From contig NZ_BMSX01000005.1 in the NCBI RefSeq assembly GCF_014649375.1, forward strand, positions 186,001 to 250,000: a stretch of DNA of 64,000 nucleotides. Direction: 5' to 3'. Positions 24,330-32,365 of the stretch are shown one piece after another. Position numbers and translations under genes: made by a program. Each line of letters opens with the position of its first letter. Positions within the stretch are counted from its first letter, which is position 1. The notes below the pieces were generated by a model. That model had not been told where the DNA came from, searched no databases, and saw only the letters and a list, made by a program, of their open reading frames with translations. The DNA comes from Streptomyces aurantiogriseus (GTDB taxonomy: Bacteria; Actinomycetota; Actinomycetes; Streptomycetales; Streptomycetaceae).

Positions 24330-26729
24330 TCAGCTATCCGGCAGCACGAGCGTGCACGTCTCCCCGGGCGCGACGGTCACAGCCCGGTCGGCCAGCACCA
24401 CTCGGATCGGTGACTCCTCCGAGTCGGGCACCCGGATCTCCAGCTGTCCGCTCCGGCGCCGTATGCCGACACCCCAGTGGCCGCGGTAGCGCAGGGAGAA
24501 CCCGTACTCCGACAGTGCCGGAAGGGGCACCGGATCCAGCCAGAGCGCGTCCTCGCGTGTCTCCAGTCCCGTCAAGCCGCGTTGCACCAGATCCAGGGTC
24601 CCGGCCATGGCGCCGAGGTGGATGCCTTCGCCGGTCGTGCCGCCCTGGATGTCGGCGATGTCCGCCTCCAGGGCCTCGTGGACGTAACTCCACGCCTCGG
24701 CTCGTCTGGCCCGGGCGAGGACGAGGCCGTGGACGAGTCCGCTGAGTGTGGAGCCGTGGCTGGTGCGCTGGAGGTAGTAGTCGACGGTCCTGCGCCAGAC
24801 CTCGTCGTCCACGTCGTACCCGAGACGGTGGAAAAGGGCCCGCAGCTCTGAGGGCGAGAAGAGGTAGCCGAGCATCAGGACGTCAGCCTGTTTGGAGGCT
24901 TGGTAGCGGTTCACGGAGTCGCCCTCGGCCTCCAGGATGCGGTCCAGCCGCCGGATGCTGTCGTAGCGGGTGCGGTAGGCGTCCCAGTCCAGCTCGGCGA
25001 GGTCGCCGTAGCCGTCGAACTGGCTGATGACGCCCTGGTGGAACGGCACCCGCAGCCGCCGGGAGACCTCCTCCCACTTCGGGAGTTCACCACTGTCCAG
25101 CTCGATGCGCTCGAACAGCTCCTGCCGACGCCATACCGGGAGGCGCCGCACCAGGTCCAGGGCGCGACTGAGGACCCAGACGGCGGTGACGTTGGTGTAC
25201 GCGTTGTCGTCCAGGCCCGGCCGGGCGGCGTCGGGGTAGCTGTCGTGGTATTCGTCGGGGCCGACCACGCCACGGATGCGGTACCGGCCGAGGCCGGGGG
25301 TGAACTCCGCGCTGTCCGCCCAGAAGCGGGCTATCTGCAACAGCATCTCCGCGCCCTTGGTGTGCAGGTACTCGGTGTCACCGCTCGCTTCGCAGTACTG
25401 CCACACGTTGTAGGCGATCGCCGAGCCGACGTGGTGCTGGAGGTGGGAGTTGTCCGTCAGCCACCGGCCGGAACGGGGGTTGAGGTGCAGCTCCTGGCTC
25501 TCCTCACGGCCGTCGCTACCGGACTGCCACGGGTACATCGCCCCGGCCCGGCCCGCCGCGTGGGCCGCGCGGCATGCCTGGGGCAGGCGTCGGTGACGGT
25601 AGTTGAGCAGGGCCCGCGACACCTCTGGGAAATGCATGTTCAGATAGGGCAGTACGAACAGCTCGTCCCAGAAGACATGGCCCCGGTACGCCTCGCCGTG
25701 CAGCCCACGAGCCGGCACGCCCACGTCCAGGTCCGCGGTGTGCGGCGACAACGTCTGCAGCACATGAAACAGATGCAGGCGCAGGACACGGCCCGCCTCC
25801 CCGGGCACCTGGACGTCCGCGCCCCGCCACAGGCGCGCCCAGGCCGCGACATGGGAGTTCACAAGCGCCGGGAAGCCCGCAGCCGTGGCCACCCGCTCGA
25901 GCGCCGCGCCGAGCGGGTCACTGATCGCCGGGTCACGGGAGGTGTGCAGGGCCACGGTCTTGTCCACGACGGCGGGTCGGCCAGGAGCGACAGGGAGCAC
26001 CAGCCGGTGCACGGCACGGCGGTGGGACGGCCGAAGCTCCGACGACGTGGGCGGCTGCCCGACGGTGACCGTACGGGCCGCCATGCCGATGCCGATGTCG
26101 GAAGTGCTGGTGCGGCAGCTCAGCCACGTCACGTCGGTCGCGGACGCGCCGGTCCGCACACGGACCAGGTGGCGACGGTTGAGAGACCGGTAACGGTGCA
26201 CGTTGCTGTTGATCACGTCGCCGTCGAGCACGGACTCCACCTCAAGCGCTCCGGACCACTCCTCGGCTGTGACAACAGTCCGCAGTGCGGCCAGGTGAGG
26301 ATCCGCCATGTGCACCAGCCGGACCTGCTCCACACCCAGCTCGCCTGCCTCGTCGTCCCGGAACCGGAATGTGCGCGTCAAGGTGGCCCGGCGCAGATCC
26401 AGGCTGTACCGGTGGTCGAGCGGTTGCCGCGTGTCGGGAGAGAACCATGGACCCGCCGATCCGTCGGCGAAGCGGAGACGGAACCGCAGAAGCAGCCAGT
26501 TCGGAAGATTCACCAGGTCCTCGTTCACCACCCGCCGCCCCGCCACGGTCGACTCCAGACGGTTGTAGACCCCGGCTGCGTAGGTGGCCGGACAGTGCAC
26601 CAGGCCCGCCCTGCTCTCGGGTACGGCGCCACGGGTGGCGAAGTAGCCGTTGCCGAGCGTGCACAACGACTCGCGCAGCCGCTCGCCGGCCGGGTCGTAG
26701 CCCTCGTACTCCCAGGTCCACTCCGACAT
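24330..26729 (-). CDS. Glycoside hydrolase family 65 protein
   Basis: 799-aa enzyme of the GH65 clan, which contains phosphorylases of maltose, trehalose, kojibiose and related disaccharides. The N-terminal beta-sandwich (LCTLGNGYFATRGA) is followed by the (alpha/alpha)6 barrel with HVFWDELFVLPYLN, the catalytic-acid motif GVVGPDEYHDS (Glu) and the phosphate-binding loop RTSHGSTLSGLVHG. The HGS-type loop favours phosphorolysis over hydrolysis. The ATG at 26729 has GGAGAGGG upstream. It lies between a USP gene and a K+ channel gene, suggesting a role in mobilising trehalose or maltose reserves during stress; the disaccharide is not determinable by eye. Confidence 0.92.
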   Translation of the reverse strand: MSEWTWEYEGYDPAGERLRESLCTLGNGYFATRGAVPESRAGLVHCPATYAAGVYNRLESTVAGRRVVNEDLVNLPNWLLLRFRLRFADGSAGPWFSPDTRQPLDHRYSLDLRRATLTRTFRFRDDEAGELGVEQVRLVHMADPHLAALRTVVTAEEWSGALEVESVLDGDVINSNVHRYRSLNRRHLVRVRTGASATDVTWLSCRTSTSDIGIGMAARTVTVGQPPTSSELRPSHRRAVHRLVLPVAPGRPAVVDKTVALHTSRDPAISDPLGAALERVATAAGFPALVNSHVAAWARLWRGADVQVPGEAGRVLRLHLFHVLQTLSPHTADLDVGVPARGLHGEAYRGHVFWDELFVLPYLNMHFPEVSRALLNYRHRRLPQACRAAHAAGRAGAMYPWQSGSDGREESQELHLNPRSGRWLTDNSHLQHHVGSAIAYNVWQYCEASGDTEYLHTKGAEMLLQIARFWADSAEFTPGLGRYRIRGVVGPDEYHDSYPDAARPGLDDNAYTNVTAVWVLSRALDLVRRLPVWRRQELFERIELDSGELPKWEEVSRRLRVPFHQGVISQFDGYGDLAELDWDAYRTRYDSIRRLDRILEAEGDSVNRYQASKQADVLMLGYLFSPSELRALFHRLGYDVDDEVWRRTVDYYLQRTSHGSTLSGLVHGLVLARARRAEAWSYVHEALEADIADIQGGTTGEGIHLGAMAGTLDLVQRGLTGLETREDALWLDPVPLPALSEYGFSLRYRGHWGVGIRRRSGQLEIRVPDSEESPIRVVLADRAVTVAPGETCTLVLPDS

Positions 26730-26787
26730 CCGCCGCCCTCTCCTTCTCCCTTCACGAGATGTGCAGGAGTATGAGACGCGCGTCGGG

Positions 26788-27663
26788 TCAGGCCCGTTGG
26801 GGGACGACGGCCACCGGGCACTCGGCGTGGTGCAGCAGGGCGTGGGCGACCCTGCCGAGCTGCAGGCCGACATGGCCGTGGCGCCTGCGAGCACCCACGA
26901 CCACCAGGTCGGCGTCGGAGGAGGCGTCCAGGAGGACCTTGTGGGCGGGGCCTTCGGCCGCCTGACGATGCACTTCTACCTGCGGGTGGTTCCGTACGGC
27001 GTCGCGCAGCGCGTCGGTGAGGAGGGCGGAGGCGCGCTCCTCGTGGGCACCGGCGGCATCGTCCGCGATCAGGGGATGGTCCACGTGTTCATGGGCGGGG
27101 CGGCGCCAGGCCCGTACGGCGTGCAGGGCGCAGCCGCGCGTCTCGGCCTCGCGGAAGGCGAACCGCACGGCGGCCGAGCCCTCCTCGGAGTCGCCGAGGC
27201 CGACCACTACACGGCCGAAGGAGCCCTGCCGGTTCCGCTTCCCACCGCGGACCACGATGACCGGGCACACGGCGCGGGCCGCCACCGTGAGGCTGACCGA
27301 TCCCAGCAGCATCCCGGCGACCTCGCCGCGGCCGCGGGAGCCTGTGACCAGGGCGAAGGATTCATGAGCTGCGTGCAGGAGAGCGGACACGGCATCGTCG
27401 GGCAGTACGTCGCTGGAGACCTTCACCTCTGGGTTGCGCAGCCGGGCTCGTTCCGCGCAGGACGCTGCGATGTGCTGGGCCATGACCTCTTCGGCCGGAC
27501 GGTCAATACTGAAGGAGGGCCGGCCTCCCTCGTACCGTTCCCACAAAGAGGCGTAGACGAGCCGCAGAGACAGTCCGAGGCGCGCCGCCTCGTCCACCGC
27601 CCAGTCCACGGCGTCCAGGCTGGAATCCGATCCGTCGACTCCCACGACCAGCGGGAGCTCCAT
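26788..27663 (-). CDS. Universal stress protein, tandem UspA domains
   Basis: 291 aa with two Usp domains. Domain 1 starts LPLVVGVDGSDSSLDAVDWA and carries the ATP-binding loop TGSRGRGEVAGMLLGSVS. Domain 2 starts GRVVVGLGDSEEGSAAVRFA and carries VVGARRRHGHVGLQLGRVAHALLHH. The G-2X-G-9X-G(S/T) type ATP motif is seen in domain 1 and partly altered in domain 2. The ATG start at 27663 is preceded by AGGAAGG. First gene of a likely operon with GH65 (58-base gap) and the channel. Tandem USPs are a hallmark of actinobacterial dormancy regulons. Confidence 0.94.
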   Translation of the reverse strand: MELPLVVGVDGSDSSLDAVDWAVDEAARLGLSLRLVYASLWERYEGGRPSFSIDRPAEEVMAQHIAASCAERARLRNPEVKVSSDVLPDDAVSALLHAAHESFALVTGSRGRGEVAGMLLGSVSLTVAARAVCPVIVVRGGKRNRQGSFGRVVVGLGDSEEGSAAVRFAFREAETRGCALHAVRAWRRPAHEHVDHPLIADDAAGAHEERASALLTDALRDAVRNHPQVEVHRQAAEGPAHKVLLDASSDADLVVVGARRRHGHVGLQLGRVAHALLHHAECPVAVVPQRA

Positions 27664-27761
27664 GGTCACCACCACCTTCCTGCCCGGCCGCTGCCGGAAG
27701 CCCCTGTCAATACCGTCGCACCGCACGGGTTCCGTCGCGACACGTGGACCGGCTTTCGAAG

Positions 27762-27775
27762 GGGGCCCTCGGCCC
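27762..27775. promoter_or_regulatory. Candidate DosR/OsdR-type box (GGGGCCCTCGGCCC)
   Basis: Lies between the divergent USP operon and the cNMP-relic/CBS genes. It agrees with the DosR core GGGACTWWAGTCCC at 9 of 14 positions and contains the perfect dyad GGGCC-CTC-GGCCC (27763-27775). It is a weaker match than the two other sites in this island. Assigned by pattern comparison only. Confidence 0.35.
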
Positions 27776-27922
27776 AGGTTGCACTGCGCCGATTTGCGAC
27801 GATCGTGGAGTCATGCGGCCGGAGAAAGAACCGGGGTTCCATTCCTCGCATCGCCGCCACGGCCGTCGCATCGGCCTGATACGAGCCTGCTTCCGCTTCG
27901 AGGTCATGGCGAAGGGAAGGCG

Positions 27923-28159
27923 ATGGTGGTTGCCAGGACCGGCGTCTTCGGCGCCCTGACCACAAGGAACAGCGCTGCCGGCCCGATGCGCGCCTACGGG
28001 TTCGACGCGGCTGCGGTCCGTGAGCTGTGCGGGAACGACCCGGAGCTGGATCACGCGCTGCTGACCCATGTCGCAGGCGTGATCGCGGACCGGCTCGGGT
28101 CCGCCCGGGTGCGGCTGCTCGACCTGTACGCACCCCACGGCGCCGGCGAGGTGCCCTGA
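27923..28159 (+). pseudogene. C-terminal fragment of a cyclic-nucleotide-binding (CRP-like) protein
   Basis: A 78-codon frame beginning MVVARTGVFGALT and ending YGFDAAAVRELCGNDPELDH, then VIADRLGSARVRLLDLYAPHG. The end resembles the region after the cNMP-binding barrel in a family of actinobacterial sensor proteins often placed beside USP and CBS genes. The barrel itself is missing, so this is a 5'-truncated relic or at most a peptide with no ligand-binding part. GAAGGGAAGG precedes the ATG. The CBS-BON gene follows 24 bases later. Confidence 0.55.
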
Positions 28160-28183
28160 CGAGGCGAGACGAGGAGGATCGCG

Positions 28184-28861
28184 GTGCCTGAGACCCCGCA
28201 CATCGTCAGCGATGTGATGACCCAGACGGTCGTGGCCGTCGGACGCGAAGCGCCCTTCAAGGAGATCGTGCAGACCATGGAGCAGTGGAAGGTCAGTGCC
28301 ATGCCGGTCCTGGAGGGAGAAGGGCGTGTCATCGGCGTCGTCTCCGAGGCCGACCTGCTGCCCAAGGAGGAGTTCCGCGACAGCGACCCGAGCCTCTTCG
28401 AGCGACGCCGGCGCCCGTCCGACGTCGCCAAGGCCGGGGCGGTGACAGCGGAGGAACTCATGAGCACTTCCGCGATCACGGTCCATCCCGACGTCACCCT
28501 GGCACAGGCGGCCAGGATCATGGCCGTCCGGCGCGTCAAGCGGCTGCCCGTGGTCGACGACATCGGCATGCTCCAGGGCATCGTCAGCCGCGCCGACCTG
28601 CTGAAGGTTTTCCTGCGGCCGGACGAGGAGATCGAGGAGGAGGTCCGCCGCACCGTGGTGTCCTACCTCTTCCCGGCTTTCAGCCACGCCATCCACGTGA
28701 ACGTGCACGAGGGAGTCGTCACGCTGCGCGGGCACATCCGTGACACCTCGCTCATATCGGTCGCCGTGCGCCTCGTGCGTGCCGTGGAGGGCGTCGTGGA
28801 TGTCGAGCCACAGCTCACCGGCGAGTCAGCTGGTCGGGACGGGCCCGGGACAACACAGTGA
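28184..28861 (+). CDS. CBS-CBS-BON domain protein
   Basis: 225-aa cytoplasmic protein. Two CBS domains (VSDVMTQTVVAVGREAPFKEI and ELMSTSAITVHPDVTLAQAA, ending in GIVSRADLLKVFLR) form an adenylate-sensing Bateman module. A C-terminal BON domain (VHEGVVTLRGHIRDTSLISVAV) may contact membranes or other ligands. The GTG start has GAGGAGG upstream. A paralogue lies at 31052. CBS proteins such as Hrp1 (Rv2626c) are strongly hypoxia-induced in mycobacteria, which fits the surrounding genes. Confidence 0.93.
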   Translation: MPETPHIVSDVMTQTVVAVGREAPFKEIVQTMEQWKVSAMPVLEGEGRVIGVVSEADLLPKEEFRDSDPSLFERRRRPSDVAKAGAVTAEELMSTSAITVHPDVTLAQAARIMAVRRVKRLPVVDDIGMLQGIVSRADLLKVFLRPDEEIEEEVRRTVVSYLFPAFSHAIHVNVHEGVVTLRGHIRDTSLISVAVRLVRAVEGVVDVEPQLTGESAGRDGPGTTQ

Positions 28862-28924
28862 CCGTGTGGAGGCCGGCCGCCGGCCGGCTGCGGTCCCTCG
28901 GGCGGGTCAGGGCTGGATGGCAGG

Positions 28925-29917
28925 TCAGGGCTGGATGTCGAGTACGTCCGACACCGGGCGGCGCGGTGTTCTGGGGCCTTTGGGTCCGTACCCCAGGCGC
29001 AGGAGCATCTGGGTATAGCCCGTCCCGGACACCGGGTCGCGCAGCGGCCAGCGCAGGTCGGTCCATTCGATGGGTTGGGTGGCGAAGGAACTGGACAGGC
29101 CCTCAAGGGTGGCCAGCAGCAGGACGCGTTCCATGGCCTGACCGGCGCGGAGCCAGTCTTCCGGGTGGTCGTGGCTCGTACTGAGGAGGGCCAGCTGAGG
29201 AGTGCGTTCGAAGTCCGCGGCGTCACGGCCCGCCACCCTCCGGGGGCCCGCGAAGTCGCGTATGGGCGCCTTGCCCCCGCGCTTGCGCGGCCCGAAGGCG
29301 TAGTGCGGGACTCCGTCGTCGGCGGTGCCCACCGACGGGGCGTCGATACGAGTCCACCGCGCCAGGTCCTGGTCGCTGCCGAGGTCGGTGATGTTGCGTG
29401 CCTCGGCTTCCTGGACCAGTTCCAGCACCTCCCGCAGATGCCATGAGGCCGGGAAGGTCAGCGCTGCTCCCTCAACGCGAGCGGCTGCGCTGAGAGCCTC
29501 CCGCACGGGATCGGGGATCTCTCTCTCCTCGAACGGGAAGCGACTGCTACGCCGCTGGTGAATCGCGGGACACAGCGCGCCGAGTTCGCTCTCGTCGGTT
29601 GCGGAGCCGGTCAGCCGAACGCTCGTGAGCAGCGTCCGGTCGGTGGGGTCGGGCAGCAGGAGAGTTTCCGGATACCACCCCTCGTGGGCCACGGCGACTC
29701 GCAGGTTCAGCAGGGCGGCGCCGCAGCCGATGTGCAGGCCGCGGGTGTCGGGGTCGGAGTGCGGCATGGTGCGCTCGAAGTCGGCGTGGATTTCGAACGT
29801 GCGGCTGCGCCGGAAATAGCGGAAGAGCCAGGGCTGCGCGTTGTGCATCGACGGGGCGGCGGCAGCGGCGTGGGCCAGGGCCGTCACCTGCCCGTCGGTT
29901 GGTGCTTGTCGGCTCAC
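28925..29917 (-). CDS. Acg-like nitroreductase family protein
   Basis: 330-aa flavin-fold protein related to Acg (Rv2032) and similar actinobacterial nitroreductases. It contains duplicated half-domains with little flavin-pocket conservation: HAAAAAPSMHNAQPWLFRY near the N-terminus, CPAIHQRRSSRFPFEEREIP in the middle, and QPIEWTDLRWPLRD then MLLRLGYGPKGPRTPRRPV at the end. Acg-type members bind FMN as a lid-covered store and lack reductase activity. The GTG start at 29917 has GGGGAGG upstream. Located between dormancy-type genes. Confidence 0.9.
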   Translation of the reverse strand: MSRQAPTDGQVTALAHAAAAAPSMHNAQPWLFRYFRRSRTFEIHADFERTMPHSDPDTRGLHIGCGAALLNLRVAVAHEGWYPETLLLPDPTDRTLLTSVRLTGSATDESELGALCPAIHQRRSSRFPFEEREIPDPVREALSAAARVEGAALTFPASWHLREVLELVQEAEARNITDLGSDQDLARWTRIDAPSVGTADDGVPHYAFGPRKRGGKAPIRDFAGPRRVAGRDAADFERTPQLALLSTSHDHPEDWLRAGQAMERVLLLATLEGLSSSFATQPIEWTDLRWPLRDPVSGTGYTQMLLRLGYGPKGPRTPRRPVSDVLDIQP

Positions 29918-29939
29918 TGGAACCTCCCCTCGCGAGTCG

Positions 29940-29962
29940 GCGGCCCGCTGGGATGGGGCCGC
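29940..29962. terminator. Hairpin between two minus-strand genes
   Basis: GCGGCCC (29940-29946) pairs with GGGCCGC (29956-29962) around a 9-base loop. It lies 22 bases downstream of the PPOX-fusion gene and upstream of the nitroreductase start, so it may separate the two transcripts. There is no T-tract. Confidence 0.4.
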
Positions 29963-29983
29963 TCTTCGACGGCCCGTGGGCGC

Positions 29984-30907
29984 CTACTGATCGGCTGGAG
30001 TGATGCGCCGGCCCGTGAGGCGTGTGGGCCGGATCGACACCCACATCTCGCGTGCACCGCCCGCCCATGGCTCGGTGTGTGCGCGCTGGGCGAGCCCACG
30101 CACGGCGTCGGGCTCCGTGACGACGTTCGCGGGGCCGACTGCGAGCACACTCCAGCCCTGGCTCATCGCCTCGTCCACGTGGTCGACCTCGAAGGCGACC
30201 TCCGTTCCGACAGCCGCCGCGGGTACGGAGTCGGGCGCGGTCCGGAAGACGATCGCGTCCTCCACGACCTCGTAGTTGACCGGGACGACCGCGGGGCGCC
30301 CGTCGGGCGTCGACACCGCGATGCGCCCCACGCCGTGCGTGGACAGCAGGTGGCGGCACTCTTCCGGGCTGAGGTCCCGCAGCTGCGGATGCAGCAGTGC
30401 GTGGCCCTGACCGGGTGGCAGGTCGACGCCTGCCCCGCGCAGGGCCGTGGCGGTGGTGCCCAGTGCGGTGGCCAGACTGAGGAGGGTCGCCACGGTCGGG
30501 TCGGCCGGCTGTTCCTCCAGGTACGCCAGATATCCCGGCGAGATGCGGGCGCGGCGGGCCGTTTCCTCCCGGCTGAGCCCGCGCCTCCGGCGTTCGACGG
30601 CCACGCGTCGGCCGATGTCGCCGGGGTTGGGTGTCCCGGTCGGCGGAGCGACCGCGGACACGGCCTCCGCCTCACCCGTGTCCGGCTGGGAAGACCCGCG
30701 GGTGGTCCCGGGCTGCCCATGTTCCACATGCTTGATGTGTGCGTCGGGCCCGGGGAACACGAGCGTCACTTCATCCGTGTCCGACCAGCGCACGTCGTAG
30801 GGGGGTGTTCCGTCCTCGTGGTGGAGTCCGACGATCTCGCCGTCGCGCCTGGTGGCGCCGGTCTCCTGGCTTTCGATGACGAGTTGGTCGCCGAGGTGAG
30901 CTCGCAT
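29984..30907 (-). CDS. DUF1918 / HTH / PPOX fusion protein
   Basis: 307-aa three-domain protein. Residues 1-60 are a DUF1918 domain (MRAHLGDQLVIESQETG, HHEDGTPPYDVRWSD). Residues ~95-150 are a XRE-type helix-turn-helix (GRRVAVERRRRGLSREETAR, ISPGYLAYLEEQ). Residues ~165-295 are a split-barrel flavin/PPOX domain (LSTHGVGRIAVSTPDGRPAV, PVNYEVVEDAIVFRT, SVLAVGPANVVTEP). This joins DNA binding to a flavin- or F420-type sensor fold, so it may be a redox-responsive regulator. The ATG start has GAGGAGAGG upstream. It is divergent from a CBS-BON gene, with a DosR-like dyad between them. Confidence 0.88.
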   Translation of the reverse strand: MRAHLGDQLVIESQETGATRRDGEIVGLHHEDGTPPYDVRWSDTDEVTLVFPGPDAHIKHVEHGQPGTTRGSSQPDTGEAEAVSAVAPPTGTPNPGDIGRRVAVERRRRGLSREETARRARISPGYLAYLEEQPADPTVATLLSLATALGTTATALRGAGVDLPPGQGHALLHPQLRDLSPEECRHLLSTHGVGRIAVSTPDGRPAVVPVNYEVVEDAIVFRTAPDSVPAAAVGTEVAFEVDHVDEAMSQGWSVLAVGPANVVTEPDAVRGLAQRAHTEPWAGGAREMWVSIRPTRLTGRRITPADQ

Positions 30908-30969
30908 GATCGCCGCCCTCTCCTCAGAATGGTGCTGTATCCAACGTGCCACGTGCGACACGCCGCCGC

Positions 30970-30987
30970 ATGGGACAACCGGCCCAT
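30970..30987. promoter_or_regulatory. Candidate DosR/OsdR-type box, 18-bp dyad
   Basis: ATGGGACAACCGGCCCAT is a near-perfect dyad: ATGGGAC and GGCCCAT are complementary except for one position, with a 4-base centre. It matches the DosR core GGGACTWWAGTCCC at 10 of 14 positions. It lies between the divergent PPOX-fusion and CBS-BON genes, 64 bases before the latter's ATG. Known DosR boxes have the same half-site spacing. Inferred, not tested. Confidence 0.5.
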
Positions 30988-31051
30988 ATCCGCAGGGGCG
31001 GGCTGAGCCGACTGGATGTCAAGCGGTCACAACCCGGACGGGAGAGGCGAC

Positions 31052-31729
31052 ATGCAGCACCGAACGGTCGCGGAGCTCATGACCCGAGACGTCGTCAAGG
31101 CGCGGCGCGACCTGCCGTTCAAGGAGATCGTCAGGCTGCTGGCGGAGAACGACGTCACCGCTGTGCCCGTGGTGGACGACCTGGACCGCCCCATGGGTGT
31201 GGTGTCCGAGGCCGACCTGCTGCGCAAGAGCGCCGACCAGGCCGACCCGTCGGGCAGGGTGCCTGTTCCGCACCTGGAGGCATGGGAGCGGGCCAAGGCC
31301 GAGGGCTCCCGCGCCGAAGAACTGATGTCGGCTCCCGCCGTGTGCGCACGTCCGGAGTGGAGCGTGGTGGAGGCCGCCCGCCTGATGGAGGCCCAGCACG
31401 TCAAGCGGCTGCCCGTCGTGGACGAGACGGACCGGCTCTTGGGCATCGTCAGCCGTGGCGACCTGCTGCGGATCTTTCTGCGCCGTGACGACGCCATCCG
31501 CGACGAGATCACCGAGGATGTGCTGCGCCGCACGATGAGGCTTGCTCCCTCAGAGGTGACGGTCGAGGTACGCGAGGGGCGGGTCGACCTCAGGGGCTCG
31601 GTCGAGTTCAGCAGTCTGGTCCCCGTCATCGAGCGGCTGTGCCGGAGCGTCGACGGGGTGGTCTCGGTCTCCGAGCACCTCGCGTACCGGACCGACGACG
31701 CCCGACGGTCCCCCACCACTTCCACCTGA
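31052..31729 (+). CDS. CBS-CBS-BON domain protein (second copy)
   Basis: 225 aa, paralogous to the protein at 28184. CBS1 (TVAELMTRDVVKARRDLPFKEI), CBS2 (ELMSAPAVCARPEWSVVEAA, HVKRLPVVDETDRLLGIVSR) and BON (VTVEVREGRVDLRGSVEFSS) are all complete. The ATG at 31052 has GGGAGAGG upstream; the longer frame upstream has no homology. The dyad at 30970 probably drives it. It likely senses adenine-nucleotide state during energy stress. Confidence 0.93.
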   Translation: MQHRTVAELMTRDVVKARRDLPFKEIVRLLAENDVTAVPVVDDLDRPMGVVSEADLLRKSADQADPSGRVPVPHLEAWERAKAEGSRAEELMSAPAVCARPEWSVVEAARLMEAQHVKRLPVVDETDRLLGIVSRGDLLRIFLRRDDAIRDEITEDVLRRTMRLAPSEVTVEVREGRVDLRGSVEFSSLVPVIERLCRSVDGVVSVSEHLAYRTDDARRSPTTST

Positions 31730-31774
31730 GGGGGGCAGTCGGAGCCGGCGGCTGGGAGAAACGCGGGACGGTGG

Positions 31775-31810
31775 CCGCGCGAGGCCGGCGGAGCCGTCGG
31801 CCTCGCGCGG
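31775..31810. terminator. Strong hairpin between convergent genes
   Basis: CCGCGCGAGGCCG (31775-31787) is perfectly complementary to CGGCCTCGCGCGG (31798-31810), a 13-bp stem with a 10-base loop. A second, imperfect hairpin follows at about 31828-31858. Both lie between the CBS-BON gene and the convergent Hsp20 gene and can serve as a bidirectional terminator. Confidence 0.7.
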
Positions 31811-31870
31811 AGGGAACGGACACCCGCCTGCCGGACCCGGTACGTGGTCCGGCGGGCGGCCCACCCCGGC

Positions 31871-32329
31871 TCAGCCGGTGATCTCGATGCGGTGTGCCTT
31901 CCCCGTCTCGGTTTTCGGGACACGCACCGTGAGGACTCCGCTCGTCAGGTCCGCGCTGATGTGCTCGGTGTCGGAGTTCGGCGGCAGAGTCGTGCGGTAG
32001 TCGAACTGCCCCATGCGGCGGGTATGCCTGCGGACCACCCCGGTTTGTTCCTTCTCCTTGATCTCACCGTGGATGTCGAGCTCGCCCTCGGCAACCTCCA
32101 CGGTGATCTGGTCCTTGTCCACGCCGGGAAGCTCCAGTTCCACCAGGTAGGCGTCCTCGGTGTCCACGACGTCGGCCAGCGGCGCCCACGGCTCGGCCGT
32201 GCCGAACTCGGGGTAACCGCCGACGGGAAAGACAGCGTGCATGAGCTGGTCCATCCGGGTACGGAGATCGTCCAGCTCGTGCAGGGCCGCCGAGAGCCCA
32301 CCTCTGCTGTGTCGTACGGGATGTGTCAT
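31871..32329 (-). CDS. Hsp20/alpha-crystallin small heat-shock protein
   Basis: 152-aa chaperone. The alpha-crystallin domain spans about residues 45-140: PLADVVDTEDAYLVELELPGV, KDQITVEVAEGELDIHGEIK, and the closing LTSGVLTVRVPKTE with the conserved G-V-L motif. The N-terminal arm is short. AAGGAGG lies before the ATG at 32329. It ends a tight minus-strand cluster (Rv1733c-like, NAPRT, DUF1876, Hsp20). The M. tuberculosis counterpart HspX is a leading DosR target. Confidence 0.94.
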   Translation of the reverse strand: MTHPVRHSRGGLSAALHELDDLRTRMDQLMHAVFPVGGYPEFGTAEPWAPLADVVDTEDAYLVELELPGVDKDQITVEVAEGELDIHGEIKEKEQTGVVRRHTRRMGQFDYRTTLPPNSDTEHISADLTSGVLTVRVPKTETGKAHRIEITG

Positions 32330-32365
32330 GGCTGATCCTCCTTGACTTGCTGTGCCAACCGTCGG

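Noticed and set aside
24900..26774. A 624-codon plus-strand frame opposite the GH65 gene
   Set aside because: GH65 catalytic and phosphate-binding motifs on the minus strand fix the real gene.
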